DNA of 64,000 bases from Cryobacterium sp. N22 (GCF_002929555.1 NZ_PJJP01000035.1:45747-109746); one strand, 5' to 3'. Numbered from the stretch's first letter, positions 18,181-27,616 are shown. Made by a program: numbers and translations. Notes: generated from the sequence alone by a model not told the origin.

Positions 18181-18897
18181 ATGACCAGCATCAAGCCCAC
18201 CATTGTCATCGTCCACGGCGCCTGGAGCGACTCCAGCCCGTTCAACGCCGTCGAGTCCCTGCTCAACGCCGACGGCTACACCGTCACCCACTTCGCCAAC
18301 CCGCTGCGCGCCCTCGGCGCCGACGCCGACTACCTCGCCGCGTTCCTGCAGACCCGCACCGAGGGCCCGGTCGTGCTCGTCGGGCACTCCTACGGCGGAG
18401 CCGTCATCGGTGGCGCCGCGCTGAGCACCCCCACCGTGCAGGCACTGGTCTACCTCAACGCCTTCGTGCCCGAGGAGGGCGAGACCATTCTCGACCTGGC
18501 CGGTCACGCCGGCCCGGTGGATGCCGGTGCCCTGTTCGATATGGCGCCGCTCCCCGGTGACCACAACGTTGACCTCTACCTCAAGCCGGGCGCATTCGCC
18601 GGCGGCTTCGTCAACGGCCTGCCCGAGGACCTGGCGGCGACGTTCTTCGCCAAGCAGCGCCCGATCACCTACGCCGCCCTGAGCGAGCCGGCCCGCGCCG
18701 ACCAGGCCTGGAAGACCCTGCCGTCCTGGTACGTCGCCGGCACCGAGGACCACAGCATCGCCATCGAGACCCAGCTCTGGATGGCCGAGCGTGCCGGCTC
18801 CACCGTCACCACCGTTCCCGCCGGGCACCTGTCCATGGCCGCCGAGCCCGCCTCGGTGGCGCGCGTCATCATCGAAGCGGCCGGCGCCGCCGCGTAA
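18181..18897 (+). CDS. alpha/beta hydrolase, cytoplasmic paralogue
   Basis: This 238-residue protein repeats the catalytic domain of the preceding gene almost residue for residue (VIVHGAWSDSSPFNAVE, ANPLRALGADADYL, GHSYGGAVIGGAAL, YLNAFVPEEGETILDL, SWYVAGTEDHSI) but has no signal peptide. GHSYGG holds the nucleophile Ser and GHLSM the catalytic His. It is evidently a tandem duplicate in which one copy gained or lost an export signal. A strong hairpin follows, ending the operon. Confidence 0.9.
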   Translation: MTSIKPTIVIVHGAWSDSSPFNAVESLLNADGYTVTHFANPLRALGADADYLAAFLQTRTEGPVVLVGHSYGGAVIGGAALSTPTVQALVYLNAFVPEEGETILDLAGHAGPVDAGALFDMAPLPGDHNVDLYLKPGAFAGGFVNGLPEDLAATFFAKQRPITYAALSEPARADQAWKTLPSWYVAGTEDHSIAIETQLWMAERAGSTVTTVPAGHLSMAAEPASVARVIIEAAGAAA

Positions 18898-18912
18898 CCC
18901 GCCGGTACACCC

Positions 18913-18948
18913 CAACGCCCGGCCGGTCACCAGACCGGCCGGGCGTTG
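18913..18948 (+). terminator. strong intrinsic hairpin after hydrolase operon
   Basis: Perfect 16-bp arms CAACGCCCGGCCGGTC and GACCGGCCGGGCGTTG enclose the loop ACCA, 15 bp after the second hydrolase stop. It is followed by TTGTT rather than a long T-run. It is the likely terminator of the operon. Confidence 0.8.
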
Positions 18949-18984
18949 TTGTGGGTTCGCCGCCGCCACCTGCACCCGACCCGG

Positions 18985-19518
18985 TCACAGGTAGTGGTCC
19001 GCGGTGAGATCCTGAATGGAGGCCGCGGCGATCTCCCGCCAATTCACCACACCGTGCGCATCGGACGCCGGAATCTGGCCGGCCCGACACACCACCCGGC
19101 GAGCCAGAAGCTCCGAGTTGTCGCACCCGGTCACGACAACAAACGTGACGATGACGTAGGCGCCGCAGTCCTGCTCGATCCAGCGATGCGTGGTCTCCGC
19201 GGCCTCGTCGCAGAGGGTGAGTACCGCATCCTCCGCGATCCTCGGCGACGCGTCGACGACGACGATGAGGTGCCGAAGCGTTGGCCTCTGCATGCAGACG
19301 GAGATGGAGGCCTGCGCCTGGCGCCGCAGCAACGCTCGCAGACCCCGCCGTGACGTGGCGGCGGCACCGTTCAACCCGATCACCACGGTCTGGGCGTAGC
19401 GCCCGCCGGTCGAGTCCGGCAGCATGACTGCCGTCTCGGAGTGCAGCGCCCGCAGACATTCGAGGGCGTCTCCGAGCACGACAACGGTTGACGTGGTCAC
19501 GGTGTGGTCCGCAGCCAC
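18985..19518 (-). CDS. hypothetical protein, 177 residues
   Basis: I do not recognise this protein. It has a Val-rich beginning (VTTSTVVVLGDALECLRALH), a positively charged middle (RRGLRALLRRQAQA), then LIVVVDASPRIAEDAVLTLC and several cysteines (CMQ, LCDE, DCGAYV, GCDN), and ends WREIAAASIQDLTADHYL. It could be an alpha/beta domain. The start at the GTG 19518, or at the GTG 19500, lies just downstream of the DksA/TraR-like gene, so the two are probably co-transcribed. Function unknown. Confidence 0.6.
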   Translation of the reverse strand: MAADHTVTTSTVVVLGDALECLRALHSETAVMLPDSTGGRYAQTVVIGLNGAAATSRRGLRALLRRQAQASISVCMQRPTLRHLIVVVDASPRIAEDAVLTLCDEAAETTHRWIEQDCGAYVIVTFVVVTGCDNSELLARRVVCRAGQIPASDAHGVVNWREIAAASIQDLTADHYL

Positions 19519-19528
19519 GCCGCAGTCA

Positions 19529-19867
19529 TTACGGCGCCTGTTCTGCGAGACCCTGGCACGTCACACACAACTCGGCGTGCGGCACGACGGCCAGCCGGTC
19601 CTTCGCGATGGGCTCGAAGCATCCGGTGCAGATTCCGAAGGTTCCCTCGGCGATGCGCCCCAAAGCCCGGGTGATCTGGGCGACAACTCGCTTGCTGGAC
19701 TGGGTCGTCGACCAGGCCACCACGTCGAGATGAGGTGCCGCTCGCGGGTCGAGTTCCCCGATGAGGGCTTCCCGCTCCCGAAGCTGGGTCTGCAGAATCC
19801 GACGAAAAGCGTCGACGTCGATCCGGCGGCCTCGGGCGGCACGGGACAGGGAAGGCTGGGTGATCAT
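19529..19867 (-). CDS. TraR/DksA-type C4 zinc-finger protein
   Basis: This 112-residue protein has a helical N-terminal half (ILQTQLREREALIGEL) and a C-terminal C4 zinc finger: CTGC near 81-84 and CVTC near 102-105, about 17 residues apart. This is the TraR/DksA pattern. Members bind the RNA polymerase secondary channel and tune transcription initiation in stress. Actinobacterial short versions are poorly studied. It is followed 10 bp later by a hypothetical gene, and three spaced CATAG repeats lie upstream. Confidence 0.85.
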   Translation of the reverse strand: MITQPSLSRAARGRRIDVDAFRRILQTQLREREALIGELDPRAAPHLDVVAWSTTQSSKRVVAQITRALGRIAEGTFGICTGCFEPIAKDRLAVVPHAELCVTCQGLAEQAP

Positions 19868-20177
19868 GAGTGCTCCTACGCGTTAAATGAAAAACGCGCC
19901 GCAACTGCGACGCGCTACTGCCGGCCGAACTGACCGAATACCTGTGGGTCAGTGCGGTGGAGCGCGCGTGAGGGAGCAGAAGAGCACAACACATCCCGCG
20001 AAATCGAGGTGACGCGTCAGCGTGACACCCTCGCTGGAGTTGGCGCCCACACCAGCCGGGGTGCGGGGAGCGCATCCGGTGGTCGTTCGAGGCATGGGCA
20101 TAGCCTCACCATAGCCCGGACCATAGGAAAGGCAAGTTGGCCTCCGCCCAGGGCGCCGGCGGCGGCGGACGATCCCG
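19868..20177. other. 310-bp gene-free stretch with spaced CATAG repeats
   Basis: I see no credible gene here. The stretch should hold the promoter of the DksA/TraR-like gene and the 3' end signals of the biotin carboxylase operon. CATAG occurs at 20099, 20110 and 20122, i.e. at 11- and 12-bp spacing, about one helical turn apart. That could be a binding site for a regulator on one face of the DNA. Confidence 0.5.
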
Positions 20178-21905
20178 CTAGTCGAGGGTGGCGAGCTGCT
20201 CCCCCGCGGCCACGGCGTCGCCGGGGGCGCGGTGGTGGCGCAGTAGGCCCGCGCCGGTCGCCACGATCGTGGTCTCCATCTTCATGGCCTCCATCACCAC
20301 GACGGGGTCGCCTTCGGCGACGGCGGTGCCGTCCTCGACCAACCAGGTGATGAGAGTGCCGGCCATCGGCGCGACCAGGCCGCCGGGCGTGGGCGCCTCC
20401 GCGTCAGCCGCGGTGGGCGCCCCGGTGCTGGCGTGCGCAACGGATGCCACGGGCGCGGTACCGGCGGGCATCCGCAGGGTGTGCCGCACGCCGTCGATCT
20501 CGATCCAGCTGCTGGTGATCCCGGGCTGCTCGGGCTCGGGTTGCAGCGCCTCGGCGGGGATCCGCTCGGAGAAAGCGGTCTCGATCCATTGGGTGTGCAC
20601 CCGCAGTGCCTCGCCGGTGAAGTCGGCGTCGCCGAGCACCGCGCGGTGGAACGGGATCACCGACGCGATGCCCTCGACCACGAACTCGTCCAGGGCGCGG
20701 CGGGCGCGACGGATCGCGATCTCGCGGGTGGGGCCCGTGACGATGAGCTTGGCCAGCATCGAGTCGAACCGGCCGGAGACCACCGTGCCGGTTTCGACGC
20801 CCGAATCGACCCGGATGCCCGGCCCGGTGGGCGGCTCGAACCGGGTGATCACGCCGGGGGTGGGCAGGAACCCGCGCGCGGCATCCTCGGCGTTGATGCG
20901 GAATTCGAGCGAGTGGCCGGTGGGCGCCGGGGTGCTCTCGACCGACAGCGGCAGGCCCTCGGCGATGCGCAGCTGTTCGGCGACGATGTCGACGCCGGTG
21001 GTCTCCTCGGTGACCGGATGTTCCACCTGCAGCCGGGTGTTCACCTCGAGGAACGAGATGGTGCCGTCCACGCTGAGCAGGTACTCCACGGTCGCGACGC
21101 CCCGGTAGTGCGCGGCAGCGCAGATGTCGGCCGCCGAACGGTGCAGGCGGTCACGCTGCTCGTCGGTGAGGAACGGCGCCGGGGCCTCCTCGACGAGCTT
21201 CTGGTTGCGGCGCTGCAGCGAGCAGTCCCGGGTGCCGAGCACCACGACGTTGCCGTGGCTGTCGCTGAGCACCTGCACCTCCACGTGCCGGGGCGCGTCG
21301 AGGAACTGTTCGACGAAGCACTCGCCGCGACCGAACGCAGCCACGGCCTCGCGCACCGCCGCGTCGAACTGGTCGGCGACCTCGTCCAGGCTGCGGGCCA
21401 CCCGCATGCCGCGGCCGCCGCCACCGAAGGCCGCCTTGATCACGATGGGCAGACCGTGCTCCTCGGCGAAGGCGACCGCCTCGGCCGCGGAGGCCACCGG
21501 GTCGGGGGTGCCGGCCACCAGGGGCGCGCCGACGCCGGCGGCGAGCTGGCGGGCGGCGATCTTGTCGCCGAGCAGGTCGATGCTCTCCGGGCTCGGGCCG
21601 ATCCAGGTGAGGCCTGCCTCGATCACCTGCCGGGCGAAGGCAGCGCTCTCGGAGAGGAACCCGTAGCCGGGGTGCACGGCGTCGGCGCCGCTTCGCACCG
21701 CGATGGTGATGAGCTTCTCGGCGTCCAGGTAGGTCGCGGCGGGGCTGTCGCCGTCGAGGCCCCAGGCCTCGCCGGCCAGCCGCACGTGGATGGCGTCGGC
21801 GTCGCTGTCGGCGTAGACGGCGACGGTGTCCAGGCCCCGGTCGGCGCAGGCGCGGATGATGCGCACGGCGATCTCGCCCCGGTTGGCGATCAGGACTTTC
21901 TTCAT
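20178..21905 (-). CDS. biotin carboxylase-BCCP fusion (acyl-CoA/amide carboxylase alpha subunit)
   Basis: This 575-residue protein joins a biotin carboxylase to a biotin carboxyl carrier domain. It starts [20 protein letters not shown], and [10 protein letters not shown], the ATP-grasp loop GGGGRGMR near 163-170, CSLQRRNQK and [15 protein letters not shown] follow. The C-terminal biotinyl domain carries EAMKMET with the lysine to be biotinylated. It carboxylates biotin with ATP and bicarbonate. No acyl-CoA carboxyltransferase is nearby. Instead it overlaps (ATGA) the KipI-KipA fusion, the same fold as the carboxyltransferase of urea carboxylase. A cytoplasmic complex with that protein is the likely context. 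Confidence 0.93.
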   Translation of the reverse strand: MKKVLIANRGEIAVRIIRACADRGLDTVAVYADSDADAIHVRLAGEAWGLDGDSPAATYLDAEKLITIAVRSGADAVHPGYGFLSESAAFARQVIEAGLTWIGPSPESIDLLGDKIAARQLAAGVGAPLVAGTPDPVASAAEAVAFAEEHGLPIVIKAAFGGGGRGMRVARSLDEVADQFDAAVREAVAAFGRGECFVEQFLDAPRHVEVQVLSDSHGNVVVLGTRDCSLQRRNQKLVEEAPAPFLTDEQRDRLHRSAADICAAAHYRGVATVEYLLSVDGTISFLEVNTRLQVEHPVTEETTGVDIVAEQLRIAEGLPLSVESTPAPTGHSLEFRINAEDAARGFLPTPGVITRFEPPTGPGIRVDSGVETGTVVSGRFDSMLAKLIVTGPTREIAIRRARRALDEFVVEGIASVIPFHRAVLGDADFTGEALRVHTQWIETAFSERIPAEALQPEPEQPGITSSWIEIDGVRHTLRMPAGTAPVASVAHASTGAPTAADAEAPTPGGLVAPMAGTLITWLVEDGTAVAEGDPVVVMEAMKMETTIVATGAGLLRHHRAPGDAVAAGEQLATLD

Positions 21906-23533
21906 GGTGTTACCTCTGGGTTGTCGGCGAGCGAGTACGCGGCGAACGGGCCGATGGGACGAAAACGGATGCGCGCACCCGGCGGAAGCTGGCCGGCGAG
22001 CGGCAGGTGGTGGGTGGCGACCGAGCCGATCACCGGGTAGCCGCCGGTGAGCGGGTGGTCGGCGAGGAACAGTACCGGCTGGCCGTTCGGCGGGATCTGG
22101 ATCGCGCCGGAGACGGTGCCCTCGCTGGGCAGCTCCGCGTCGACGACCCGGGTGAGGGGCTCGCCTTCCAGCCGCAGTCCCACCCGGTTGGAGCGGGCGC
22201 TGACCAGCCAGCTCTGCCCGGTGAGGGCGTCAACGGCGTCGGCGGAGAACCAGTCGGTGCGCGGGCCGAGCACCACGTCGAGCACGACCTCGGCCGCGGC
22301 ATCGACGGTGTCGATCGTGGGCGGGTCGGGCAGGGCCACCGCGGGAATGCCGCGGGCGGGGGTACCGACCGGCAGCACGGTTCCGGCGGTCACCGGCGCC
22401 GGGCCGAGTCCGGCCAGCACGTCGGTGGACAGGCTGCCGAGCACCGGTTCCAGGTCGAATCCGCCGCGCACGGCCAGGTAGCTGCGAAGCCCGGAGGTCG
22501 GGTGGCCCAGTACGAGTTCCTCGCCCGCGGCGAGGGCGAACGGGCGGCCCATCTCGACGTTGCGGGTGCGGGCGCTGCCAACGCCGGGGCTCACCGGGGT
22601 AGTGATGGTCAGCGACACCGGGGCCCCACTGACGGCGAGAACCTGCTCGCCGCGGGCTCGAAGCCGCAGGCCGCCGAAGGTCAGTTCGAGGCCGGCGTGC
22701 CCGCTGGGGTTGCCGACCAGGCGGTTGGCCGCGCGCAGCGACACCGGGTCGAGGGCGCCGGAGGTGGAGACGCCCATGCTGGCGTATCCGGGCCGGCCGA
22801 GGTCCTGCAGCAGGGTCAGCAGGCCAGGGTCGAGGATCTCGAGGCCGTGCGTGACCTCCGCAGCGGAGGCGGCTGCGGGCGCGGCGGTCTCGGCGGACAT
22901 TGATACGGCGGCCCGGGAACCGCCGGACACCGCCACGAACCGCACCCGGTCGCCGGGCAGCAGCAGGGCGGGGCGGTCGCGCGACAGGTCCCACATTCGG
23001 GCCTCGGTGGTGCCGATGAGCTGCCAGCCGCCGGGGCTCTCCCGCGGGTAGACCCCGCTGAATGTGCCGGCGAGGGCCACCGAGCCCGCGGGGATGCGGG
23101 TGCGCGGGGAGCTGCGGCGCGGCACGTCCAGGGCCGGGTGGCCGCCGGAGAGGTAGGCGAAGCCCGGGGCGAAGCCGGTGAAGCCCACCGCGTAGTCCTG
23201 GCCGGTGTGCAGCCGCACCACCTCGTCGGCGCTGAGGCCGAGCAGCCCGGCCACCTCGTTGAGGTCTTCGCCGTCGTAGGTGACCGGGATCTCGATGAGG
23301 GCGCCCTCCCCGGCGACGCGGCCGCCGAGGTCGCGGGAGCGCACGGCCCGCACGATCTGCGCCGGCGTGACGGCGCTGGGCCGGTAGAACACCAGCAGGG
23401 TGCGGGCGCCCGGGATCAGTTCGCCGGTGCCGGCGATGGGGTCGCTGCTGAGCGAGTCGAACAGCGCCAGCGTGGTGGGCAGGTCGTCGAGCTCGATCAG
23501 CAGGGCGTCGTCGCGCACCGGGAGGAAACGCAT
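21902..23533 (-). CDS. 5-oxoprolinase subunit PxpB-PxpC fusion (KipI-KipA)
   Basis: This 543-residue fusion has an N-terminal KipI/PxpB domain (about 1-200: [13 protein letters not shown], then [18 protein letters not shown] and the PGGWQLIG motif) and a C-terminal KipA/PxpC domain (about 230-540: [20 protein letters not shown], then [10 protein letters not shown], and [12 protein letters not shown]). PxpB-PxpC with PxpA cleaves 5-oxoproline with ATP. The same two domains also form the carboxyltransferase of urea carboxylase. I take the ATG at 23533; a GTG at 23545 is possible. It overlaps the biotin carboxylase gene by 4 bp and follows pxpA by about 14 bp. Confidence 0.92.
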   Translation of the reverse strand: MRFLPVRDDALLIELDDLPTTLALFDSLSSDPIAGTGELIPGARTLLVFYRPSAVTPAQIVRAVRSRDLGGRVAGEGALIEIPVTYDGEDLNEVAGLLGLSADEVVRLHTGQDYAVGFTGFAPGFAYLSGGHPALDVPRRSSPRTRIPAGSVALAGTFSGVYPRESPGGWQLIGTTEARMWDLSRDRPALLLPGDRVRFVAVSGGSRAAVSMSAETAAPAAASAAEVTHGLEILDPGLLTLLQDLGRPGYASMGVSTSGALDPVSLRAANRLVGNPSGHAGLELTFGGLRLRARGEQVLAVSGAPVSLTITTPVSPGVGSARTRNVEMGRPFALAAGEELVLGHPTSGLRSYLAVRGGFDLEPVLGSLSTDVLAGLGPAPVTAGTVLPVGTPARGIPAVALPDPPTIDTVDAAAEVVLDVVLGPRTDWFSADAVDALTGQSWLVSARSNRVGLRLEGEPLTRVVDAELPSEGTVSGAIQIPPNGQPVLFLADHPLTGGYPVIGSVATHHLPLAGQLPPGARIRFRPIGPFAAYSLADNPEVTP

Positions 23534-23546
23534 GGTGGGTGTCACC

Positions 23547-24332
23547 CTAGGAGGCTCGACCGGCGCCGGGCCGCGGGGCGAAGGCGACGATGTTGATGGA
23601 TGCCGCGGTGAGGGCCCGCCGCACGTGCGCGGCCATCTCGGTGGCGCCCGGGCTGTCGCCGTGCACGCAGATCGACTCCGCCGAGACCCGAATGGTGCTC
23701 CCGTCGATGGCGGTCAGGGTGCCCTCGGTGGCCAACTGCACCATGCGGGCGGCCACCTGCTCGGCCTCGTGCAGCACCGAGCCGGCTTCCCGTCGCGACA
23801 CCAGGGTGCCCTCAGGCGTGTAGGCGCGGTCGGCGAAGGCCTCGGTCACGCTGCGGAGGCCCGCCGCATCCGCTGCCCGCAGCACCTCGGAGCCCGGCAG
23901 GCCCAGCACGGCCAGGGACGGGTCGATCTCGCTGATCGCGGTCACCACATCCTGGGCCTGACGTGCGTCGTGCACGATCGTGTTGTACAGCGCGCCGTGC
24001 GGCTTGACGTAGGTGACGGTGGTGCCGGCGGCCCGGGCGATGCCCTGCAGGGCGCCGATCTGGTAGATCACGTCGGAGACGAGCTCGGCGCTGGAGACGT
24101 CCATGTTGCGCCGCCCGAAGCCGGCCAGGTCGCGGTAGCCCACGTGTGCGCCAATCGCCACCCCGGCATCCCGGGCGCCGATCACGGTCTCGCGGATCCC
24201 CTGCGGGTCACCGGCGTGGAAGCCGCAGGCGATGTTCGCGCTGGTGACGATACCGAGCATTGCCGCGTCGTCGCCGAGACTCCACCGGCCGAAGCCTTCG
24301 CCGAGGTCGCTGTTCAGGTCGATCGTGCTCAT
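23547..24332 (-). CDS. pxpA: 5-oxoprolinase subunit PxpA (LamB/YcsF family)
   Basis: This 261-residue member of the LamB/YcsF family begins [14 protein letters not shown] and carries [13 protein letters not shown] near 31-43, [15 protein letters not shown] and KPHGALYN, the family hallmarks. PxpA binds and opens the 5-oxoproline ring, or in related systems hydrolyses the carboxylated amide. It lies between the NRAMP-like transporter and the PxpB-PxpC fusion, all in one direction with short gaps. This supports a single uptake-and-hydrolysis operon. Confidence 0.95.
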   Translation of the reverse strand: MSTIDLNSDLGEGFGRWSLGDDAAMLGIVTSANIACGFHAGDPQGIRETVIGARDAGVAIGAHVGYRDLAGFGRRNMDVSSAELVSDVIYQIGALQGIARAAGTTVTYVKPHGALYNTIVHDARQAQDVVTAISEIDPSLAVLGLPGSEVLRAADAAGLRSVTEAFADRAYTPEGTLVSRREAGSVLHEAEQVAARMVQLATEGTLTAIDGSTIRVSAESICVHGDSPGATEMAAHVRRALTAASINIVAFAPRPGAGRAS

Positions 24333-24348
24333 GGAGGTGTCCTTCGGG

Positions 24349-25635
24349 TTAAACGGTCAGCAGTGAGAAGATCGGGCCGACCGCCATCACGGCCATGTAC
24401 CAGGTGAGCGCGGCGGCGGCGGTGCCGATGAACAGCAGCCAGCGCGGGTACCGGTAGCCGTTCATCAGGTCGCCACGGAACCAGCCGATGTACATGAAGA
24501 TGGTGAGGCCGATCGGCAGAATCAGGCCGTTGAAGCCGCCGACGAACACCATCAGGGTGGCCGGAGCGGTGCCGATGAGCAGGTAGACGACGAGCGACAC
24601 GACGATGAAGACAATCGTGGCGAAGTCGGCACGGCGCCCGACAATCGTCTTCGAGAACACCGGCAGGAACGACACCGAGGTGTACGCCGCACCGATGATG
24701 CTGGTGATCGCGGCGATCCAGAAGATCGCGCCGAAGACGCGGAGTCCGAATTCGCCGGCGGCCGCCTGGAACGCCTGGGCGGCGGGGTTGGCCGCGCTGC
24801 CCGAGGTGTCGATGGCTACGCCGCCCGCGACGACACCGAGGATGGCCAGGAACAGGACGTAGCGCATGACGCCGGTGACCAGGATGCCGGTGAACGCCGC
24901 GCGGTTGACCTCCTTGACGTGCTCCCGGCCGGAGGTGCCGCTGGCGAGCAGGCGATGGGCGCCGGCGTAAGTGATGTACCCGCCGACGGTGCCGCCGACG
25001 ATCGTGGTGATGGTGGCGAAGTTGATTTCATCGGGCAGCACGGTCTGGCGCAGCGCATCCCCGATGGGCGGCTGGGAGATGAACGCGACGACCACGGTGA
25101 GCACGATCATGAGCAGCCCGGCGATCACCACGACCCGGTCGACCACGGCCCCCGCTCGTTTGGCGAGGAAGATCGCGATCGCGAACACGGCGCTGAGCAG
25201 CCCGCCGATCTTCGCATCCAGGCCGGTCAGGACGTTGAGTCCGAGGCCCGCGCCGGCGATGTTGCCGATGTTGAACACCAGCCCACCGAGGATGACGAGG
25301 AAGGCGAGCAGGAACCCGCTGCCCGGGATGGCCAGGTTCGCTAGCTCCGGGGCGCGCTTGCCGCTGACCGTGATCATGCGCCAGACGTTCAGCTGCACGG
25401 CGAAGTCGATCAGGATCGAGGCCAGGATGCCGAAGGCGAACGCCGCCCCCATCTGCGCGGTGAAGGTGGCGGTCTGGGTGATGAAGCCGGGGCCGATCGC
25501 CGAGGTGGCCATCAGGAACAATGCCCCGATCAGCGCGGTGCGGCGGCTCTTGGCAATCGTGCGAATGTCGGGTTGCTCGGTGGCGTCTGCCGATGTTGTG
25601 GTGCTGGCGGGGTCGGTCACTGAGGGCACATCCAT
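24349..25635 (-). CDS. NRAMP-family transporter of the pxp operon
   Basis: This roughly 428-residue inner-membrane protein has eleven or so hydrophobic segments. An NRAMP-type first helix ([17 protein letters not shown]) replaces the metal-binding DPGN of true manganese/iron transporters, which argues against divalent-metal transport. It resembles B. subtilis YcsG, encoded with ycsF and kip genes. Uptake of 5-oxoproline or a related amide is the reasonable inference. The start is the ATG at 25635; the 5' ribosome site is weak. It is the first gene of the operon, divergent from GntR. Confidence 0.85.
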   Translation of the reverse strand: MDVPSVTDPASTTTSADATEQPDIRTIAKSRRTALIGALFLMATSAIGPGFITQTATFTAQMGAAFAFGILASILIDFAVQLNVWRMITVSGKRAPELANLAIPGSGFLLAFLVILGGLVFNIGNIAGAGLGLNVLTGLDAKIGGLLSAVFAIAIFLAKRAGAVVDRVVVIAGLLMIVLTVVVAFISQPPIGDALRQTVLPDEINFATITTIVGGTVGGYITYAGAHRLLASGTSGREHVKEVNRAAFTGILVTGVMRYVLFLAILGVVAGGVAIDTSGSAANPAAQAFQAAAGEFGLRVFGAIFWIAAITSIIGAAYTSVSFLPVFSKTIVGRRADFATIVFIVVSLVVYLLIGTAPATLMVFVGGFNGLILPIGLTIFMYIGWFRGDLMNGYRYPRWLLFIGTAAAALTWYMAVMAVGPIFSLLTV

Positions 25636-25726
25636 TCGTCGGGGGGAAGAATCCAGGGGGCATCCTTCAGCTCGATGGGACCGGAACCCCACGCAACGAG
25701 CCTAGGCGGGTGAACGATAATTGTCC

Positions 25727-25741
25727 GATTGTTGAACAATC
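25727..25741. promoter_or_regulatory. palindromic operator between pxp operon and GntR
   Basis: GATTGTT and AACAATC form perfect 7-bp arms around a single base. The site lies between the divergent NRAMP and gntR genes and extends leftward with a half-matching ATTGTCC. It is the likely GntR-binding site controlling the pxp operon. Confidence 0.68.
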
Positions 25742-25834
25742 AATCGAGTAAACAGTATGTTTCGACCATGTTTCGGTGAACAAGAGCCATGGCACCGCTG
25801 CCGTGGCGGGGGCCGCGGTGGGTAGAGTGTCGTC

Positions 25835-26503
25835 GTGGCTCAACTCTACGAAGCGGAAGACGGCAACTCGCGCGCCGATCAGGCCGCCGAGGGGCTGCGC
25901 CGCCTGTTGATCGCCGGGGACCTCGTGCCGGGCCAGCGCCTCTCCGAGACCGCCGTCAGCGATCGCCTCGGGGTCTCCCGCAACACCCTGCGCGAGGCCT
26001 TCCGGATGCTCACCCACGAGCGGCTGCTCGTGCACAAACCGCACGCCGGGGTGTTCGTGGCCGTGCCGTCGCTGGCGTCGATCATCGACATCTACCGGGT
26101 GCGCCGCATGATCGAGTGCCAGGCGTTGCGCGCCTCCCCCGCACGGCACCCCGCCAGTCGACGGATGCGCGCCGCCGTGGAGTCCGCTCAGGCCAGCCGA
26201 GAGGCCGACGACTGGCTCGCGGTGGGTACCGCCAACATGGAGTTCCACTCCGCGATCGTGGCCTTGGCCGACAGCGACCACCTCGACAGGCTCTACGCGA
26301 ACATCTCCGCCGAGCTGCGCCTCGCCTTCGGCCTGCTCGATGACCCGGACTACCTGCACCGGCCCTACGTCGATCGCAATGCCGCCGTGCTCGAGCGCTA
26401 CCTCGCCGGCGACTCGGCGGGAGCCGCATCCGTTCTGGAGGACTACCTGCTGCAGTCCGAGCGCACGATCGTGGCCGCATACGCGCGGCAGCTGCCCGCC
26501 TGA
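25835..26503 (+). CDS. GntR-family regulator, FCD type
   Basis: This 222-residue regulator has a GntR winged helix (QRLSETAVSDRLGVSRNTLRE, about 36-56; SRNTLREAF is the recognition part) and an FCD ligand domain with the helix RRMIECQAL near 90 and metal/ligand residues in MEFHSAIV and the final helices. It is divergent from the NRAMP-pxp operon, with a palindrome between them. It probably senses the operon's substrate (5-oxoproline or relative). A family-A inverted repeat follows its stop. Confidence 0.9.
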   Translation: MAQLYEAEDGNSRADQAAEGLRRLLIAGDLVPGQRLSETAVSDRLGVSRNTLREAFRMLTHERLLVHKPHAGVFVAVPSLASIIDIYRVRRMIECQALRASPARHPASRRMRAAVESAQASREADDWLAVGTANMEFHSAIVALADSDHLDRLYANISAELRLAFGLLDDPDYLHRPYVDRNAAVLERYLAGDSAGAASVLEDYLLQSERTIVAAYARQLPA

Positions 26504-26529
26504 GTCGCGTCCCCGGCCTGCGCCGCCAC

Positions 26530-26605
26530 TAAAGGCGGAGAAATCCACAACACGCCGTGTTTCCGGGCCGCCCCACACGGTGTTTCTTGAATTTATCCGC
26601 CTTTA
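26530..26605. repeat. dispersed inverted repeat, family A copy 2
   Basis: A 76-nt element with perfect 10-bp ends TAAAGGCGGA and TCCGCCTTTA and the inner GCCGTGTTTCCGGGC shared with copy 1 at 11936-12009. Both copies are in the same orientation. It lies between the gntR stop and the convergent VOC gene and may act as a bidirectional terminator. Confidence 0.85.
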
Positions 26606-26627
26606 CGCGCCTCCGCGGTCCCGCTCG

Positions 26628-27026
26628 TCAGTTCGCGGGAAGCTCGGCGTAGAGGTCCACGGAATTGCCGTCGGGATCTAGCAGGGTCGCGTACCGCTGA
26701 CCCCAGTGCGCGTCCCAGGGTTCGACATGCGCAACGTAGCCGGCCGCGATCAGCTCGGCGAAGGCAGCATCCACCTCGGCCGGAGTGCCCTTGTCGAACG
26801 CGAGCGCGATGCGGTGGCCACCGGTGGGTGTGATGTAATCGGGGTCGAATCCGCGAATTGTCGCGATCGTGTCCCAGGCCAGGCTTGTGCCGTCGTCGAG
26901 CTTCGCGTCGACGTGCGGGGCATCGTCGAGCCCCTCCTCGATCGGCACGCCCAGCGCTCGATAGAAGGCCAGCGACGCAGCCATGTCGACAGTCACGATC
27001 CCGATGAACCCAAGTTTTAGTGTCAT
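26628..27026 (-). CDS. VOC-family (glyoxalase-like) protein
   Basis: This 132-residue protein consists of two vicinal-oxygen-chelate modules: LGFIGIVTVDMAASLAFYRA, then GGHRIALAFDKGTPAEVDAA, ending in YATLLDPDGNSVDLYAEL. Residues EPWDAHWGQRY are typical of a fosfomycin/bleomycin-resistance-like subgroup, but no resistance function can be claimed. Its 3' end faces the gntR gene across a family-A repeat. The gene at 27140 is divergent from it. Confidence 0.88.
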   Translation of the reverse strand: MTLKLGFIGIVTVDMAASLAFYRALGVPIEEGLDDAPHVDAKLDDGTSLAWDTIATIRGFDPDYITPTGGHRIALAFDKGTPAEVDAAFAELIAAGYVAHVEPWDAHWGQRYATLLDPDGNSVDLYAELPAN

Positions 27027-27139
27027 GCCATCACCGTAGAAGACTTTGGCCGGCCTGGGAATCTCTCACGGGGATGAGCCACTGGTGGCCGATACTGTGA
27101 ACGGATGGCCTACCCCAGGCGTGTCGATTGGAAATTCTC

Positions 27140-27427
27140 ATGAGCACAGTTCCGGGCACGATGCACTTCTCCTTCATTGCTCCCATCGGGGTGATGGTGA
27201 AAGGTGAGCTGTGGTCTTGCGTCGAAGTTCCAGGCTCGGTCGAGCTGTTCGGCACCGGGAAGGCCGTCCGGGTGGTGGCGCAGGTGGATGACCAGCCGGT
27301 GACCGCAGGGCTGATGCCCACCGGATCGGGTGGACACATGCTCTCGATCAGCGCCAAGCTGCGGAAGAAGCTGGGCAAAGAAGTCGGGGACAACGTCGTC
27401 GTCCAGCTGTCAGAGCGATTGACCTGA
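27140..27427 (+). CDS. DUF1905 family protein
   Basis: This 95-residue protein matches the DUF1905 beta-barrel family: an early GTMHFSFIAPI, then ELFGTGKAVRVVAQVDD with the conserved glycine, and a tail with ISAKLRKKLGKEVGDNVVV. The ATG at 27140 has GGAAA six or more bases upstream and is preferred to the TTG at 27128. DUF1905 often pairs with a bacteriocin-protection (YdeI-like) domain; here it stands alone. Function unknown. Confidence 0.85.
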   Translation: MSTVPGTMHFSFIAPIGVMVKGELWSCVEVPGSVELFGTGKAVRVVAQVDDQPVTAGLMPTGSGGHMLSISAKLRKKLGKEVGDNVVVQLSERLT

Positions 27428-27517
27428 GGAGGCCGTCACGGGATGCCGCCGCAGCCGACGCCGGCGCCCAGCTCCACCTCTGCGGAGGCGATGGCCTTGA
27501 TCGCGAGCAGGCAGCAA

Positions 27518-27578
27518 AAACCGCACCTCCGAAAGTGAAACTCCCAAACTAGGAGTCCCACTCTCGGGGGTGCGGTTC
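27518..27578 (-). terminator. intrinsic terminator of the surface-protein gene
   Basis: A long interrupted hairpin: AACCGCACC pairs with GGTGCGGTT, and the inner ACTCC pairs with GGAGT. On the minus strand the stem is followed by TTTTTGC. It lies about 40 bp past the stop of the 955-residue surface protein. Between it and the DUF1905 stop (27428-27517) I see only a short unassigned minus-strand reading ending GAGVGCGGIP. Confidence 0.78.
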
Positions 27579-27616
27579 ACGGTGCTGTCAGGCCGGTGGT
27601 TGGCCCGGTGGAGCGG

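Noticed and set aside
24349..25635. Manganese transporter MntH
   Set aside because: The first helix lacks the DPGN metal motif, and the gene is embedded in a pxp operon as in YcsG-type systems.
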